A DNA stretch of 64,000 bases from Branchiostoma floridae. Lineage: Eukaryota > Chordata > Leptocardii > Amphioxiformes > Branchiostomatidae. A program made the position numbers and the translations under genes. Location of the stretch: assembly GCF_000003815.2 (NCBI RefSeq), contig NC_049987.1, forward strand, positions 14,772,484 through 14,836,483, written 5' to 3'. Shown piece by piece: positions 37,469 through 49,779 of this stretch; position 1 is the first letter of the stretch; each line of letters begins with the position of its first letter. Below the pieces are notes generated by a model that had not been told where the DNA came from, searched no databases, and worked only from the letters and a program-made list of their open reading frames with translations.

Positions 37469-38474
37469 TCAGTACAAAGCCTTTCTCAGCCTCTTGTGAT
37501 GTCTTTATTTCCATTGACCTCACTCAACTTCCTCATCCATATTATGGTTCAAAGGGTATCTGGATAGAGCTGCTGTGTGTACCAGAATAAAAGTAAGCTA
37601 TGCAAAGCTCACACCTTCAAGTTAAAATTATGACAACTATGTGATCAAGATCAAAACAGCATTTTTACATTTTAGATGTACACCTTGTCATAAGACCACC
37701 TATGGACAATCTTTTTGATCTTCCTTTTGTTTCAGCTAAACACATTGCAACATCCAAATGTGCTCCTAATACATACAACTAAGATAAGAAATGTGAACTA
37801 CAAAGCCCATGATGTGTGTTGCTAAAAGTCTTGACGTCATTCAAACTTACATTAAAAACTTTTCAAGTCCACGGTTATGTGTATGGGATTCAAATTGATT
37901 TTTATAAAGCAAAATCAATTTTATCAAGCAAATAAAGAGTTACGGATCACTTCCATACTGATATATATGAAAATTGTTACTTTGTTTAATAACCAACCTT
38001 GCGCACATGTGAACAGCCTCATTACTCATATTGGGTACCTACTGGCTGCAATAATATCTCAAGGAGCATAACAGTGTACCAGAGCAGTAGGGGTTGCAGT
38101 CCTGTCACCCACAAAATGTTTTTATGACTTCAGTATATTGATTGCGCACAAGTCATCAATGTAAGACAAGCTCCAAGCAAATAGTGATTGGTTTTGCTGT
38201 TCTTTTACCCTGTGGTATTGTGAAGACAAGTAGGACAAGCATTCCACAAAACGTCTACTTGGAGAATTGCTAGACTGTGTTTGATGCTGCTGCCCCCCCT
38301 CCCCTTGGTAACTTTAGTAGGTATTCGTTAAACTACTTTCTGTATGTAAATGGAAAAGATATGAAACAAATTACATGGAATCTCACAAACCTCAGGAGAT
38401 TTGTACTATTGACTTTGTTTTTAGTATTATGTTTTTGCTGACATACCTTTACTTGTGTTTCTTAGTGGATATTT

Positions 38475-38545
38475 TACTCCAAGCAGAGGTTTCGGTCAGA
38501 GGGCTAGTAGTGGTCGCCTTGACAAAAACCTCTGCTTGGGAATCG
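38475..38545. mobile_element. small MITE with 'aagcagaggtt' inverted ends (copy 2)
   Basis: Ends ccaagcagaggttt and aaacctctgcttggga bound about 65 bp. Same family as 34236-34335. Around it (37500-39600) no gene is recognised; 38015-38060 matches a piece of the SINE body at 20045-20090 (aacagcctcattactcata). Confidence 0.6.
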
Positions 38546-39589
38546 GAGAAAAGCCTGATTGCCTGATCATAGCAGACAAGAACTTGGTATCAGTTTTGAT
38601 CTTTGAGTAAACCTGGCAAGAATCTGCTACACTTCAGCGGAGTTATAGGAGGCCCTGAAAGGAATTATTGGTTTGGGTAGTACCTAGTGGGTTCAAGGGA
38701 ACAGGTCAGACTAATTTTGGCTTGACAAATCTCAAAGCAGATGTTGGCCTAGACTTTTAAGACGTTAAAACGTTTTTTTTTCTGATATCTCACAAGTATA
38801 ACGGCCCTGCGCCTCACATGTGCTTGAAGATTATTTGCCTAGCAGCGTAGCAAAATGTTGATCACAAGACGCATACACACAACCATATTTCGTCGCAGTG
38901 TTCAATTTATTGCGACGAAATACATTGTATCGCACGATTGTTTCATGGATGAAGATATGTTTCTCTGCTACAAAGGAACTATTCCATTTTCGCTTCGTTT
39001 ATTTCTTCGAGTATCTGACTTGGTAAGTCACTGGGTTTTATGTGCAATTTGCTAATCCAGTACGATAACTGCACGAATAAAACGCATCATTACTTCATGT
39101 AGAAACATTGAATTGACAGTTTGCCCATGAATATCTAATATTTATGTCCGAGCTCGAGTACTTCCACTCAAAGTAGAAACGTACGATGGCAATGCCATAT
39201 TCTACACTTTCCGGAAGACAGTGTCTAATAGCTAACGAATGCAACGTCAGATAAATGTTTGTCTAGCTTGAACAGGGTTCCATACATATCTAGTATTCTG
39301 GCATCTTCTCGTATAATATTCGCGTGTACGAAATACGTATACGGCTAGCAAACTTTCATGCTCAAACAATAGAAACGGTTCTCCAGGCTGATTCTACAGA
39401 TGGAAACATCAAATAATTGAAGGTCCTTTTTTATAGTAAACTATGGGCTGAGGCTTCATGTGTTTCATCATCCCAGTTTGGACGTTTGCCATGTAAAGTT
39501 GTATGCTGATAAAATGTTTGTACTGAAACAACAGAAAGTTATACATAGATGAATACAAATATAGGGTTAGAGGTGAGTTCCGTGCTGAC

Positions 39590-39606
39590 GTATATCTATA
39601 TCATAA
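39590..39606 (+). promoter_or_regulatory. possible TATA region of the protease gene
   Basis: gtatatctatatcata lies about 60 bases upstream of the protease ATG, a plausible distance for a short 5' UTR typical of digestive protease genes. No transcript data. Confidence 0.35.
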
Positions 39607-39660
39607 GACGGATACTTCTAGCCACCTGTGGACTCCAGAACAACTGAACTTTTCTAGAAG

Positions 39661-42600
39661 ATGTGGGCAGCGGTCTTCTTTGTCTTTGCCTTCGGGGCAG
39701 GTAAGAAACTTATTCTAAGAGTCTTCAAAGTGACTTTTACAAGCTTTTCTTAATTTTCTACATTTATGTTAGTTAGCTGGGATAAAGTTAAAGATGGCAG
39801 ACGGTACAAGTTTGTACAAATGCAAGGTGATAAACGAAACGTCAGAATTTTATCACAATCGTGTTACCATTTTTGGAGCAAATAATGAGAGAATGAAGAA
39901 AAGACCAAAACGAACGACAGAAATTCATAACTACAAAAAGAGTTAAAGAAGGACATCCGATTTTGGATTGGCACTACTTACGAGGAATACAAATGTGTAA
40001 AATTCTTTAGATGCATTGCATACAAAACAACTTAAAAACTTGCAAGGAGATGAATGAAATATTTTCATAATATTCTGTATAGAATTTTAGGAAAGTTTCA
40101 ACGGAATCCTTTTTCCCCATAAATTTCTCACGGTCATGACAAAATAAAGACAAGACTATGAACCACAGTAGAATACGCCGAGGTTGAAAGATACCTCTCC
40201 AAAATCTATTTGTTTTGTTTGTTTGTTTTTAGACTTGGCCTATTTTGGCTGCCCCTTTTTTGAGATGAGTTTTGACTATTCAACATCCGCACCATGATAT
40301 GATGATATTATATTATATGATACGACAAAACAAACGAAGAAACCGCTCCAACTCTCTCGTGACGTAGGTTTCATCCGGCAGGTCTTCCATACTGAGCCGC
40401 AATGTTTGATCATGTCAGCGCCCACATGACTATGCAACTGCCAACAGACAGATTTTTGGCAAGAAGTTGTAAGGACCCTGATGATATGAGCTTGCCATAC
40501 ATGAAGACTATTTTCTCTTAGATTTAGACTTCTGTTTCATTTTTTGTTTACCAACAACGGCCCGATGAAAAAAAGAAGGTGTTTGTGTTTGTTATTCTTA
40601 TTCTTGTTTTACCCTTTCTTTTAGATATTACTTTTGTCGAAAATGTATTTGGAGCTTATCAATAATCATGTCTTAATGAGTTCTTTATCGATCGGTTGTT
40701 CAGCTGTTTTTGCCTGTACGTTTCTCACAGTCCGGATCAAGCAAGGACACCACAGGCAATTATTTTCAAATCACCGATATGACGCACATGATTAATTTCT
40801 AAATGTTTACCCTAAAATTTGCGAAAAGGGACGATCCTATTGTTCATTGGGCAAAAGTGTGAAGAATTTGGAAAGTAAGAAACAGTTTCTCTTCTTAAGG
40901 AATCATTCTGGAAAATCTTAAAGGAAAGAGATTCGACTTTTGGCATCTTCAAGATTTTAGGACCCAAATCTGACTAGTCCGTAGGGGGTTAGGAATGGAC
41001 TTGGGGTTACTTGAGAAACATACATAACTGATGCAAAAGCAACCTTACGGTCGTATCCGTAGTCTAATGACGTCAGGCAGACTTTGCCTTAGATCACGCG
41101 ACATGCAATCATTTAATGACGTAATCGTTTCCATGACGACGCAGTTTCCGACGGAAACCCGTTGTCGGGTTACCAGAACGACCCGGCTTTTCCCGAGGAG
41201 GTTCAGCGGATCATCGGCGGCAGCGCTGCGTCCCTCGGCAACTTCCCCTGGCAGGCTCGGCTGGACGGTAAGGATGTAGTCACATGTACCAATAAGTCGG
41301 CTCACGATGCAAAGTTCACATGCGCGAGGTCAAAGGTGACGACCCCTAACTTGTACCACGGTAAACAGTTTCTCAAGACCATGCTTGATACGTGCCCAAC
41401 GTGCTATGTCTCAGGAGTCTACAACTTTGACGTATTAGGCATAATGCATAGATATTGCACTGTGCAGGCGCAGTTCGAACCGTGACCCAGCTTTTAAGAT
41501 ATAGAATACCAAGCAGATGTTGTAGGAGGAGGAGGGGACGATTCCGACCGGAAAGATGTACACAATTAATTCCCTCAAAACACACCTCCAACATTTGCTC
41601 AGAGTCGTTTATAAGGATGCGTGAGACTTGAAGGCATTGAGCTAGCTTGGACTCATGCAAATGTAGGTAGGGCTTATTAGAACTATTGATAACTTCTTTT
41701 AGGGGCATGCAACAAGACAGGAGCACGCCAGCACCCTGGCAAAACGTTGTCAAAAAGCGAGAAATCTTGAAACTGCGACTAAAGGTACAATGCACCACAA
41801 TTCACGACACAATGTATCGTTAACAATGTATCGTAACCACTCTCACAAGTTTACTTAAAAACTGTATTTTCCATTAATGTTGATTTCCGTTGATTGACAG
41901 GTCCCCTGCTGTGTGGAGGGACTCTGGTCCATCCGTCCTACGTGGTGACGGCTGCTCACTGCTTCTTCTATAATGGGTCGGTTCATACCACAGTGTTTTT
42001 GCGCATATGTATACGTATGTATGTGTGTATATGTGTGTGTATGGTGTGTGCGTGTCTATGTATATTTGAGTTATGGCAAAGCAAGGACGCCGATATAGGT
42101 GTCAATTTTTGTTTGAATCTCTAAAAATAATTATCGCAGCGATTGCAATGCAAACTTCAAATAACACAGAGGGCATAGCTCTAACAACACGGCCAAACAC
42201 ATACATGTATCCTCTGTGTCTCCTTGGTCACACAGACTATCTTGAGAGAAAGTGGCTATCCAAATGCGCCTCCTAGTGTTTTGGAAAAGGACTGCAACCT
42301 TGTTCTTGATCCATGTAACAGACTTGTCCTTGGTGCTGAACACACTTCACAGTACACAGTCAAACACTGTTCCACGCCGAAGATTTGATCTGTGTTTATG
42401 TTTATCGATGACAGGCAGGACTATACGAACCCAGGTCACTGGACGATCAGGCTTGGTGAGATCTACCCGAACTCTCAAGAGAACACGGAACAGGCCATCA
42501 ACGCGGCCAGCGTCACCGTTCACTCCGGCTACAACCAGTGGGCCACCCCTGACTACGACATAGGTACGGACATACACCCTTATCATCCATTACAGGTTTG

Positions 42601-44400
42601 CGATACAGATTGTTTTCGTCGGTGTCCATGGGCGCCGCCATCTTGGATTTTGACGTCATGAGCATCACCGTTCATTCTGACTACAACCAGTGGGCCACCC
42701 CTGACTATGACATAGACTCTTACCATTAATTACAGATTTGCGATAGAATAACATATATTGTTTTCGTCAGCGTAAATGGGCGCCGCCATCTTGGATTTTG
42801 GATTTTTCGGTTGTATTTTCATTTTCCATCGTGGGAATTACTTTCGGTCTTCACCAGGTCTATGAATCTTAACCAACCTTCACTCTTCAAAGGTCATTCG
42901 TTGAGCTGCATTGCCGCATTGGTCTAGCGTTAGTTCATATGAATGTGAATGGTGCTTTATCTTTTTCCGTTACCCATCCCAGCTGTCATCCGTCTCCGCC
43001 ATGCCGCTTCTATCAACAACTACGTCAGCCCCCTCAGTCTGCCCACGTACGACGCTCCGGACGGCACCAATTGTGTGGTCAGTGGGTTCGGAGACACCAC
43101 TGGTCAGTTCCTCTTTTTTAAGTGATATTTTATTGTTTTTCACGATAGAGTAAGACTATGTTAGCACATTGACGTGCACAATACATGTATCTAAATTTAC
43201 AAAAAAAAGTCACGGGTAGAGTAAGGCTGTTTATGTGTGTTTGTCACACAAATGACAAAATTTCGGCACTTTTGTTTGGCGATTCACTCACATGTATATC
43301 GTGGCGTCGTGTTGGATGAACGGCTAGGGTGTTAGGTCCAGAACCCAGAGATCCTGGGTTCGCCTGCTCTGATGTCGCATCGATGTCGTGCCCTTGGTAA
43401 AGGCACTAAACACGACTTTCTCCACTCCACCCAGGGGTAAAAACGGGTACCTGACTTCGGTTTGGGAGGTAAAATACGATGGAAGGAGAGAGCTGGACTC
43501 CGTCTTCCAATACACCATAGTCACAGTAGATCGCCCAATGCCCATACGGCCTCAAAAAGACAATGGGACTACCTTTCCTTCACATAAGCAGCTCTGGTAC
43601 TCGATATTCGAATGTACGTCTATCACAAACTGGGTATCAAAAGTGTGAAGGGACATTAATAGAAATTGATGAATTTTTTTTTGTGATTTGACAGGAAACG
43701 GAAACCTCGCAAGCCGGCTGATGTACGTGTACGTGCCCGTTATGAACAGGAACACCTGTAACTACTACATGAACGGGGCCATCACCAGCCGTATGTTCTG
43801 TGCTGGTTACGACAGCGGTGGCAGGGATAGCTGTCAGGTACCGTCCATCTACCACAAATTACATATGTTACATGTATTTGAGTCCTATTATGAAAAACGC
43901 TGCAAGTACAGATTTTCCTCATCATAGATTAAGTCACCGTGTGCAAAACAAAAACGCCCTTGCAAATCCAGAGCAGGTTGCTAGGGGGCCCCCAAGCATA
44001 CATCACTTTTCCTCACATCACAAACTACTAGTATCTGCCACCAAATAAAATCACCAGAGCACAGCCAGGTCAAAAGATACAAAAACGGAAGTTCTGCTGT
44101 AGTATCAAGGTCGCATACTAGGGGCTGTCTTACACCTTCCCATATACCAATATCAACGTAGTCCATCTTGAGCATACACCAAACCTATATTTCCATTTTA
44201 TTTGGAGATCATAACCGTTACTATTTCATCTGCAGGGTGACAGCGGAGGCCCGTTGGCTTGCCAGTTGGGCGGGACCTGGACCCTGTCGGGCGTGGTGAG
44301 CTGGGGCAACGGCTGCGCTCTGGCCGGCAACCCAGGCATCTACACCCGGGTCACCCAGTTCAGAAGCTGGCTGTCACAGAATACGGGCTATGCTATATAA
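39661..44400 (+). CDS. secreted trypsin-like serine protease (S1A), complete
   Basis: Seven exons: 39661-39700, 41145-41267, 41901-41976, 42415-42563, 42983-43102, 43695-43837, 44236-44400; 816 bases, 271 aa. [14 protein letters not shown] is a signal peptide, followed by a pro-segment, the activation site RIIGG (cleavage after Arg) and NFPWQARL. Catalytic triad: His in VVTAAHCF, Asp in TPDYDIAVIRL, Ser in GDSGGP. The S1 pocket residue before SCQGDSGG is Asp (GRDSCQ), which predicts cleavage after Arg/Lys, and SWGNGCA supports trypsin-like specificity. The end [13 protein letters not shown] is the usual C-terminal helix. It resembles chymotrypsin-like elastase/trypsin genes of invertebrate deuterostomes, for digestion or secreted proteolysis. 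Introns hold a SINE and other repeats; a dead partial exon copy follows exon 4. Confidence 0.93.
42509..42801 (+). pseudogene. tandem duplication of protease exon-4 end plus intron
   Basis: Unit 1 (42509-42653: last 55 bases of exon 4 plus adjoining intron) is repeated at 42661-42801. The copy still encodes [17 protein letters not shown], but the donor is lost (gacatagactc for gacatag|gtac), so it is a dead exon. The intron part gcgccgccatcttggatttt is shared. Confidence 0.85.
43318..43520 (+). mobile_element. tRNA-derived SINE in a protease intron
   Basis: gtgttaggtccagaacccag and gatcctgggttcgcctgctc look like tRNA-related A/B-box regions, followed by cccttggtaaaggcactaaa and a cacccaggggtaaaaacggg block. 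No coding capacity. Confidence 0.5.
43960..44215 (+). repeat. dispersed repeat, 'gctgcagtaccaagg' family
   Basis: Member of the 10940-11175 family (gaagttctgctgtagtatca) in the last protease intron. Confidence 0.55.
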
Positions 44401-44598
44401 TCGAACGGTAGCAACGCTTCTCAACCAACTGACTACGCAGTTCTTTGGTATTATCAAGGTTCTGTGGTAGTCAAACAGGCTTGAGGAGATTATGGTATGG
44501 AAAGAGGCACGTTGAAAGAAAAAATACATGACTTGAATTGTATGAAATGTTGATCAACACACATTGGTTGCTGCAAAGTATTGTGAAAAACAATTCAC

Positions 44599-44604
44599 AA
44601 TAAA
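44599..44604 (+). promoter_or_regulatory. polyadenylation signal of the protease gene
   Basis: AATAAA 199 bases after the stop, followed by a T/G-rich tract (ttttatttgtgggtt) 20-45 bases on. Typical spacing. Confidence 0.6.
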
Positions 44605-44639
44605 AAGGTGTCGAATGATTTGAGGAAATTTTATTTGTG

Positions 44640-45245
44640 GGTTACGGTTTGCTTTAGTGTATAGTGTATATCCTCTTTGGAATGTCACGACAGAAACTCC
44701 CCTGCAGTTCCAACATTAAATGTTAGGGGGCTGAAACTTGTCCCACTTTGTCATGATGCCAAAAGCTATCTACCACCCGAATGTCAAGACCATATCATGT
44801 CCGGGACAAGAGATACATCGGAAAAAAACTGTTACGATAGAATATTCTCATTAACCATGCAAATGTACTACGATGTTGCATAATAAGTCTTTTATTTTGT
44901 ACAACATTGTCTAAGGTACCTACGTACAAAAATCATAAAATCCGTTGTTCCTATCTTGAGTTGTCCTCTTCAGAAATGTTTGACACAAATGCCCCTGCTA
45001 TCCCAAAACTGGCCGCTAGGGGGCCCAAATCTATATCACTTCTTCCTGAGCACAAGAGCTTTCTGACACCCGAAAGGGACCATAGCTTGTTCAGAACGCG
45101 AGATAGCAAAACCGGAAGGTACGCTGCAGTACCAAGGAAAGTCGACAGGCCCCCCAAATCTAATCATGCTATCTTGTTCACAGACAGACGCACAGACATA
45201 CAAACACTAGGAAAAATATAACCTCCATGAATATTTCATGGCGGT
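44640..45245 (+). repeat. dispersed repeats, 'gctgcagtaccaagg' family (two copies)
   Basis: Two tandem members: about 44640-44880 and 44960-45245. The second shares accatagcttgttcagaac and cgagatagcaaaaccggaag with 10940-11175. Confidence 0.6.
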
Positions 45246-45309
45246 AATGATGGGAATTTCATACCTGTCACATATGTAACTGATGAGATCGAGGTCTAAC
45301 AACATTAGA

Positions 45310-45445
45310 CATGGAACTAATGACCTATTGAGAAATGATAATTGTTGACGAAAGTATGGGGTGACCCCGGTCGTGGAGTTCACTCCAGTTCTGAGGTTGC
45401 CTTGTCGCTGTTTTAGGACGAAGATCTTCTATCGGGAACGAAAAG
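45310..45445 (+). pseudogene. relic of NAT16-like exon 2 and its upstream intron
   Basis: gaaatgataattgttgacga ... tgctgttttaggacgaagat matches the intron end and first bases of exon 2 at 51500-51610 and 46380-46450. After gacgaagatcttctatc the similarity stops within about 20 bases, and the frame closes soon after (DEDLLSGTKS...). This is a third, degraded copy upstream of the two genes. Confidence 0.75.
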
Positions 45446-45584
45446 TATGGTATAAAAGATGCACAAGACCTAAAGTCGTGGGCATTTTTACGAACACATT
45501 TCTATATTTCGTTTCAACAAGCACCCCGCTTGGAAATGTGACGTAGGCCTAACACTGGGCAGGACAGACAAGCACAATCAGTAA

Positions 45585-45638
45585 CCACCCTTGAACTTGA
45601 AACACTTATGTCAATAAGTGTTTCAAGTTCAAAGGTGG
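45585..45638. repeat. perfect-like hairpin just upstream of NAT16-like gene A
   Basis: Arms 45585-45609 and 45614-45638 (25 bp, one mismatch) with a 4-base loop (gtca). Contains aacttgaaacactta and its complement. It lies about 80 bases upstream of the ATG, in a segment where the copies at 49.8-50.8 kb have a plain aacctttgaactgtt instead, so it arose after the duplication. Confidence 0.85.
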
Positions 45639-45714
45639 CCTCCACTATACAAACATACCGCACCTACAGCTTGAGGTTACTCGCCGTGCACGAATTTTAT
45701 CTGTTCCATCAGAA

Positions 45715-48638
45715 ATGGTAAGTACTCATCATCAGGACAATTTGCTTTTCCCATATTCCCAGATAGCTATATATATAGAGCAAGAAGTCCTTGCAGTAGA
45801 CATTGGAAGGATGTAATGAACCTAATGCCACTAGCCAAGTACACTATATTTCAACAAGGGGGCGTCGTTACACAATGAGATTACTGGTAATATGTGGCCT
45901 CTCCTCTCAGTAAACAACAGTGCCTTCGGTTCACTTACAATAGCAACAAATGCCCTGCTCATAAAGCATAGACACAGTCTTGACTAGGCTGTTGGAATCT
46001 TAAGGGATCTGTGTCGGTTATTTGAACCACGTATTGTCGCTAAGTAAAGTTTCATGCAAACAGGTAACAGCGTTAAGGACTTCTAGGGTCAGAGTCCGAT
46101 CCCTGACCCCTTGCAAACTATTGAAACAGAAGGGACTCGTTTCTTTATTTCTATATGTCGTATGAATGAGAACCCCATTTGTATCATTGATGACAGACAT
46201 CAATAACACATTTGTAGTAAATTATGGAAACTATGATCTGTGAGTATATCGTTGAATACGAAACACTTGTGACCCGCCTCTCTCACAAATGAGCCAAATT
46301 CAGAAATATAGTTCTCACTCAATTTCTGCTGTGGATGTTATTACCTTCATGAAAAATGGAGGTATAGCAGGTATGTAATAAGTATGGGGTCGCGGAACTC
46401 TATATCTGGTTCTGATGCGGTCTTGCTTCTGTTTTAGGACGAAGATCTGCTATCCCGGATGACTGTGAGAGAGGCGACTCACGACGACTACCAGGCCGTT
46501 ATGAACATGGCGTCTCCGGACACCTTTCGGGACGGTTTTGACTACCTGCCGGCCAAGTTTCACGGTTTTGTGGACGATCCCGATACGGTGTTTCTCCTGG
46601 TGGAGGTCGATGGGGAAGTGGTAAGATGTGCACAGAAAAGAATTTGCGGAGTCGAAGGATAAGAAAGGTGGCAGGAATAAGTGGAATAAAAATCTGCACG
46701 AAGGTGTAAACGTAGAAAATTTGCCAGTTTGAAGTTAGATTGATCTTGTCTTCGATACGAAAATTTAATCATATGGCCCACCAAAGAACTTACGAATATG
46801 GTCATTTTTTTGACGGATAACAAATTTCTTTGTACACAACCAAGTGTTTTATTCAAGACAATCGTTTCACTGACCGCCTGTCACCTTCCTTCCTCAGGTT
46901 TAAGGAAATTCTAATTTGTTCTGTTACGCACTGCATGTAGGTGTCGCTGCTAACATATGCGGTCCCAACCGTAAAGTATTTATCTATATACATAGTAAGG
47001 TAGTTCGGTCTTGAATAGAACGATTGGTTGTGTACGAAGAACTTTGTTCTCCTTTGACTTACCAACTTGATGAAACCGTTAACGGAATTATTTCTAGAAT
47101 GTGAATAACTAAATGTAATGTCGAGCGGGAATTTCTTGACTAATATTGATATCCAGCAGGAACTTCTATCCATTGTTTTCCCCTCCTAGGTCTTCATCGA
47201 TGTGGAGTGTTTGCAGGAAAGCGGGAAAACAATTTATGGTAAAACCATACGCGTGGCTAAACGATTGCAAGGCAGGGGATTCTATAAGGCATTCGTGGAC
47301 GCCACTGTACGTCGCGCTGCGGAAAAAGTTATTGCAAAGTCAGGTCGACCACCGAAACATCTATATGTACTAAGAAACACAGAGGTGAAAGGTCCAGGCA
47401 ACTTCAGGATGAAATCTGTGATTGTAAGTATGGAATGGCCTGTTTTGTTATTATTAGCACAATTCCACGCTGTTATGTCAGTGATTACTGGGCTATTTTG
47501 GGTTCGAGTGGGCGCCCGGTTAATTTTGATTCGGACCCGTACCCGTCCCCAGCGAAAAAAATGATCCAATCCGTAACCTAATCTTGGAACCTAATCTTGG
47601 TCCCGTCCTGAAGAAAAAAAGCCCGTAAACTGTCTACTAGTATTGTTTTTTTGTAAATGCATCTAATTTCGCGGGGATTTAATTTCGCGGTAGCGGGAAA
47701 AGAGACTTTTCGCGGTGGTTTTAAGTTCGCCGTAGCACCATGCACTGTAGTCCCTTACTGCCATGGAAAAATGTTCGCGGTGGTTTTAAATTCGCGGCGA
47801 AGCGGCCACTGCGAAAACCGCGAACATTCAACCACCGCGAAAGTTTATGCATTTACAGTATCCGGCGGAGTATCAGCTTTCCGTCTAGACGTGGGCGGGT
47901 CATAACGATTTCAGAGCCCGGTCTGGGTATGGACTGTGTTTATGTGTTTTTATTTAGTTCATCGCCTTAATAAACAGAGAAGATAGAAATACGACCGGCT
48001 TAATCTGAAATCACATTCCATCTGGAGTATTGACGTCAGCAATTTTTACTTTGTCTCTCTAGAACATCATGTACTTTTGCTGGGACGCAACCCCCATGAA
48101 GGACCGGCTGACTGACGCCCAGATGTCCCTACCGGCCCTCGTACCCTACCGGCCTACCGAGACCCACCGCCTGCTGCCGCCGGCCTTCTCGGCTGCGGTA
48201 CTGTCTGAGGGCACCGTATTTGTCGACTGGGTTCCGTACAAACTTTCTGAATCCAACATGAAGAAGTTAGTAGAAGCGAGCTGCTACATCCTTGTCGACT
48301 CGAATGTACCGACCGCCAAGAGTCTTAGTTTCGGCGGGAGTTACATGACTCCCCGGGGCCGGGTGTATCACATAGATATACACTGTAAGGACGAGGCTTT
48401 ATGTAAGGCTCACATCACAAACCACGTGAAGAACGCCTGTAGTCAGTATACAGGCATGATAACCTTCTGTGTCATGGTGATTGACAAGGGGTTAAAGGAT
48501 GTAGTGATGGAGTTTTGCGTCCAGTATTTGCATTTCAGACACCTTCCACATGACCATGCATATTTCCATGCCTACCTTGATCTGGAAACTTACTGGAATT
48601 CCAAGATGACAAAACCTGTCTCTAAGTCCAAATACTGA
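45715..48638 (+). CDS. NAT16-like: NAT16-like GNAT N-acetyltransferase, gene A
   Basis: Exons 45715-45717 (ATG only), 46438-46620, 47190-47423, 48063-48638; 331 aa. The start codon is the last codon of the first exon (agaaATG|gtaagt); exon 2 then reads DEDLLSRMTVREATHDDYQA in frame. An internal Met (46459) is the alternative start. Resembles vertebrate NAT16 / fish histidine N-acetyltransferase: FDYLPAKFHGFVDDPDTVFL, then LSEGTVFVDWVPYKLSESNM and CYILVDSN match the family's GTIIQDW-YRPSESN-type blocks. The GNAT acetyl-CoA loop (R/Q-x-x-G-x-G/A) is RLQGRG in exon 3. By family, it would acetylate the alpha-amino group of histidine or related amino acids; the substrate here is unknown. The gene is duplicated downstream as gene B. 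Confidence 0.85.
46870..47010. repeat. dispersed repeat in intron 2 of gene A
   Basis: Shares gtcaccttcct and aggtgtcgctgct with 3275-3345. Absent from the corresponding intron of gene B, so it inserted after duplication. Confidence 0.5.
47655..47862. mobile_element. MITE, 'ttcgcggtggtttta' family (copy 1)
   Basis: Ends gtaaatgcat and atgcatttac form inverted repeats; the interior is a series of ttcgcggtggttttaa-like blocks in both orientations. An inverted copy is at 61794-62008. In intron 3 of gene A. Confidence 0.75.
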
Positions 48639-48739
48639 GGACATAACTCAAACGACAAGAGGTGTACACATGGTTGGATTATTTGAAGGGTAAACTAATG
48701 GTGACTTGGGAAGTTGTGACACATCATTTGGAAACTATA

Positions 48740-49236
48740 AACATGTAAATGAGACGACTTTAGATGATACACACTGTCGAAGTGCTCCAAAAATTAACCA
48801 TGAAAAGACAATGTAAAAGATACACTGCATTACCTTTACTCGTAGATTTTGCATGAGTGATAAAACTACAGGACTGTAAACAACCTTATGCATCTCAACC
48901 TGAATAACACAATATTCATCTTTTATTTCCCGGCAATTCTCATTAGTATGTTCGTGCAGACAGTACTCTGATCAAAGCAAGTAACATCAGAAATAAACTG
49001 TTGATTAAATCAACAGTGTGCAAAAGGAAATGATGAATTTCGAAGATGATCTTATTCTAGTTGACACTGCCTCCCCCCCAATCCCAAACAAGCAATAAAT
49101 ATTATTTTGTCAACTATCTCTAACTTCAGGCTAATCTTTCTTTCATCGACACCATAACTCCTGTTGATCATCTGTTGTCTTAGTTTCCGTAATTGGTGCT
49201 TTTTGTCCATCGTAGATTTTGATGCATAATTTTTAG
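48740..49236. pseudogene. duplicated 3' flank with a relic of the JmjC gene's terminal exon
   Basis: 48740-49236 parallels 55640-56155 (gatacacactgtcgaagtgctc, tgataaaactacaggactgt, gatgatcatctg-type blocks in order). The last 90 bases, read on the minus strand (49140-49235), give YASKSTMDKKHQLRKL, matching DASKSNMDKKSQT at the end of the JmjC gene's last exon. The block therefore copied the end of the neighbouring gene. It stops where a LINE begins at 49237. Confidence 0.8.
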
Positions 49237-49735
49237 TTTTCATGTAGAGAGTACCGCTTGTACGTTTGGAATGTGGGAAACGCAAGTTCTCTTATAGAGG
49301 TATCACTGCATGGAACAGTCTTCCACCATCTGTAAAGACCTGCACGTCAAAATCTACCGTTAAAACCAAATGCAGGGCTTGGCTAGCCTGACCTCTGACC
49401 ACTCAATGAAACTGACGACTTGATAGTATTTATTTTGTTATCATTATTATTGTTATCATTAGTTTCGTACCATGATTTTCATTCATTATTTGTATTGATA
49501 TCATCATCACTAGCAGCATCTATTGTTATGATTAGTATTATTGTTTACATCAGTTTCATTACCATTGTTATTTAATCATTTCATTTATTGCTGTCTATTT
49601 ATGTTTGCCTATGTTTGTGATGTATATGTTTTATTTTATTTTATGTAACACGCAGGGCTCCACTGAAAAGCAGTGCAAGATGCACTGAGTTTGGACCATC
49701 CTGGATAAAGATTACAGAAATAGAAATAGAAAATA
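49237..49735 (+). mobile_element. 5'-truncated non-LTR retrotransposon 3' end
   Basis: Frame 49248-49391 encodes RVPLVRLECGKRKFSYRGIT then AWNSLPPSVK, the usual C-terminus of CR1/L2-like reverse transcriptases, followed by an AT-rich UTR and the end ctggataaagattacagaaatag with tandem aaatag units. Insertion into the duplicated block. Confidence 0.75.
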
Positions 49736-49779
49736 AATAGAGATTGTGTAACACAAGCTAGGTAGAAAAGATAGCCGAA

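Noticed and set aside
42005-42060. Microsatellite-like tgtgtatg tract in a protease intron as a regulatory element
   Set aside because: Simple sequence, no evidence of function. The same applies to the (ta)n at 25858-25874 and the tgtg tract at 29225-29270.
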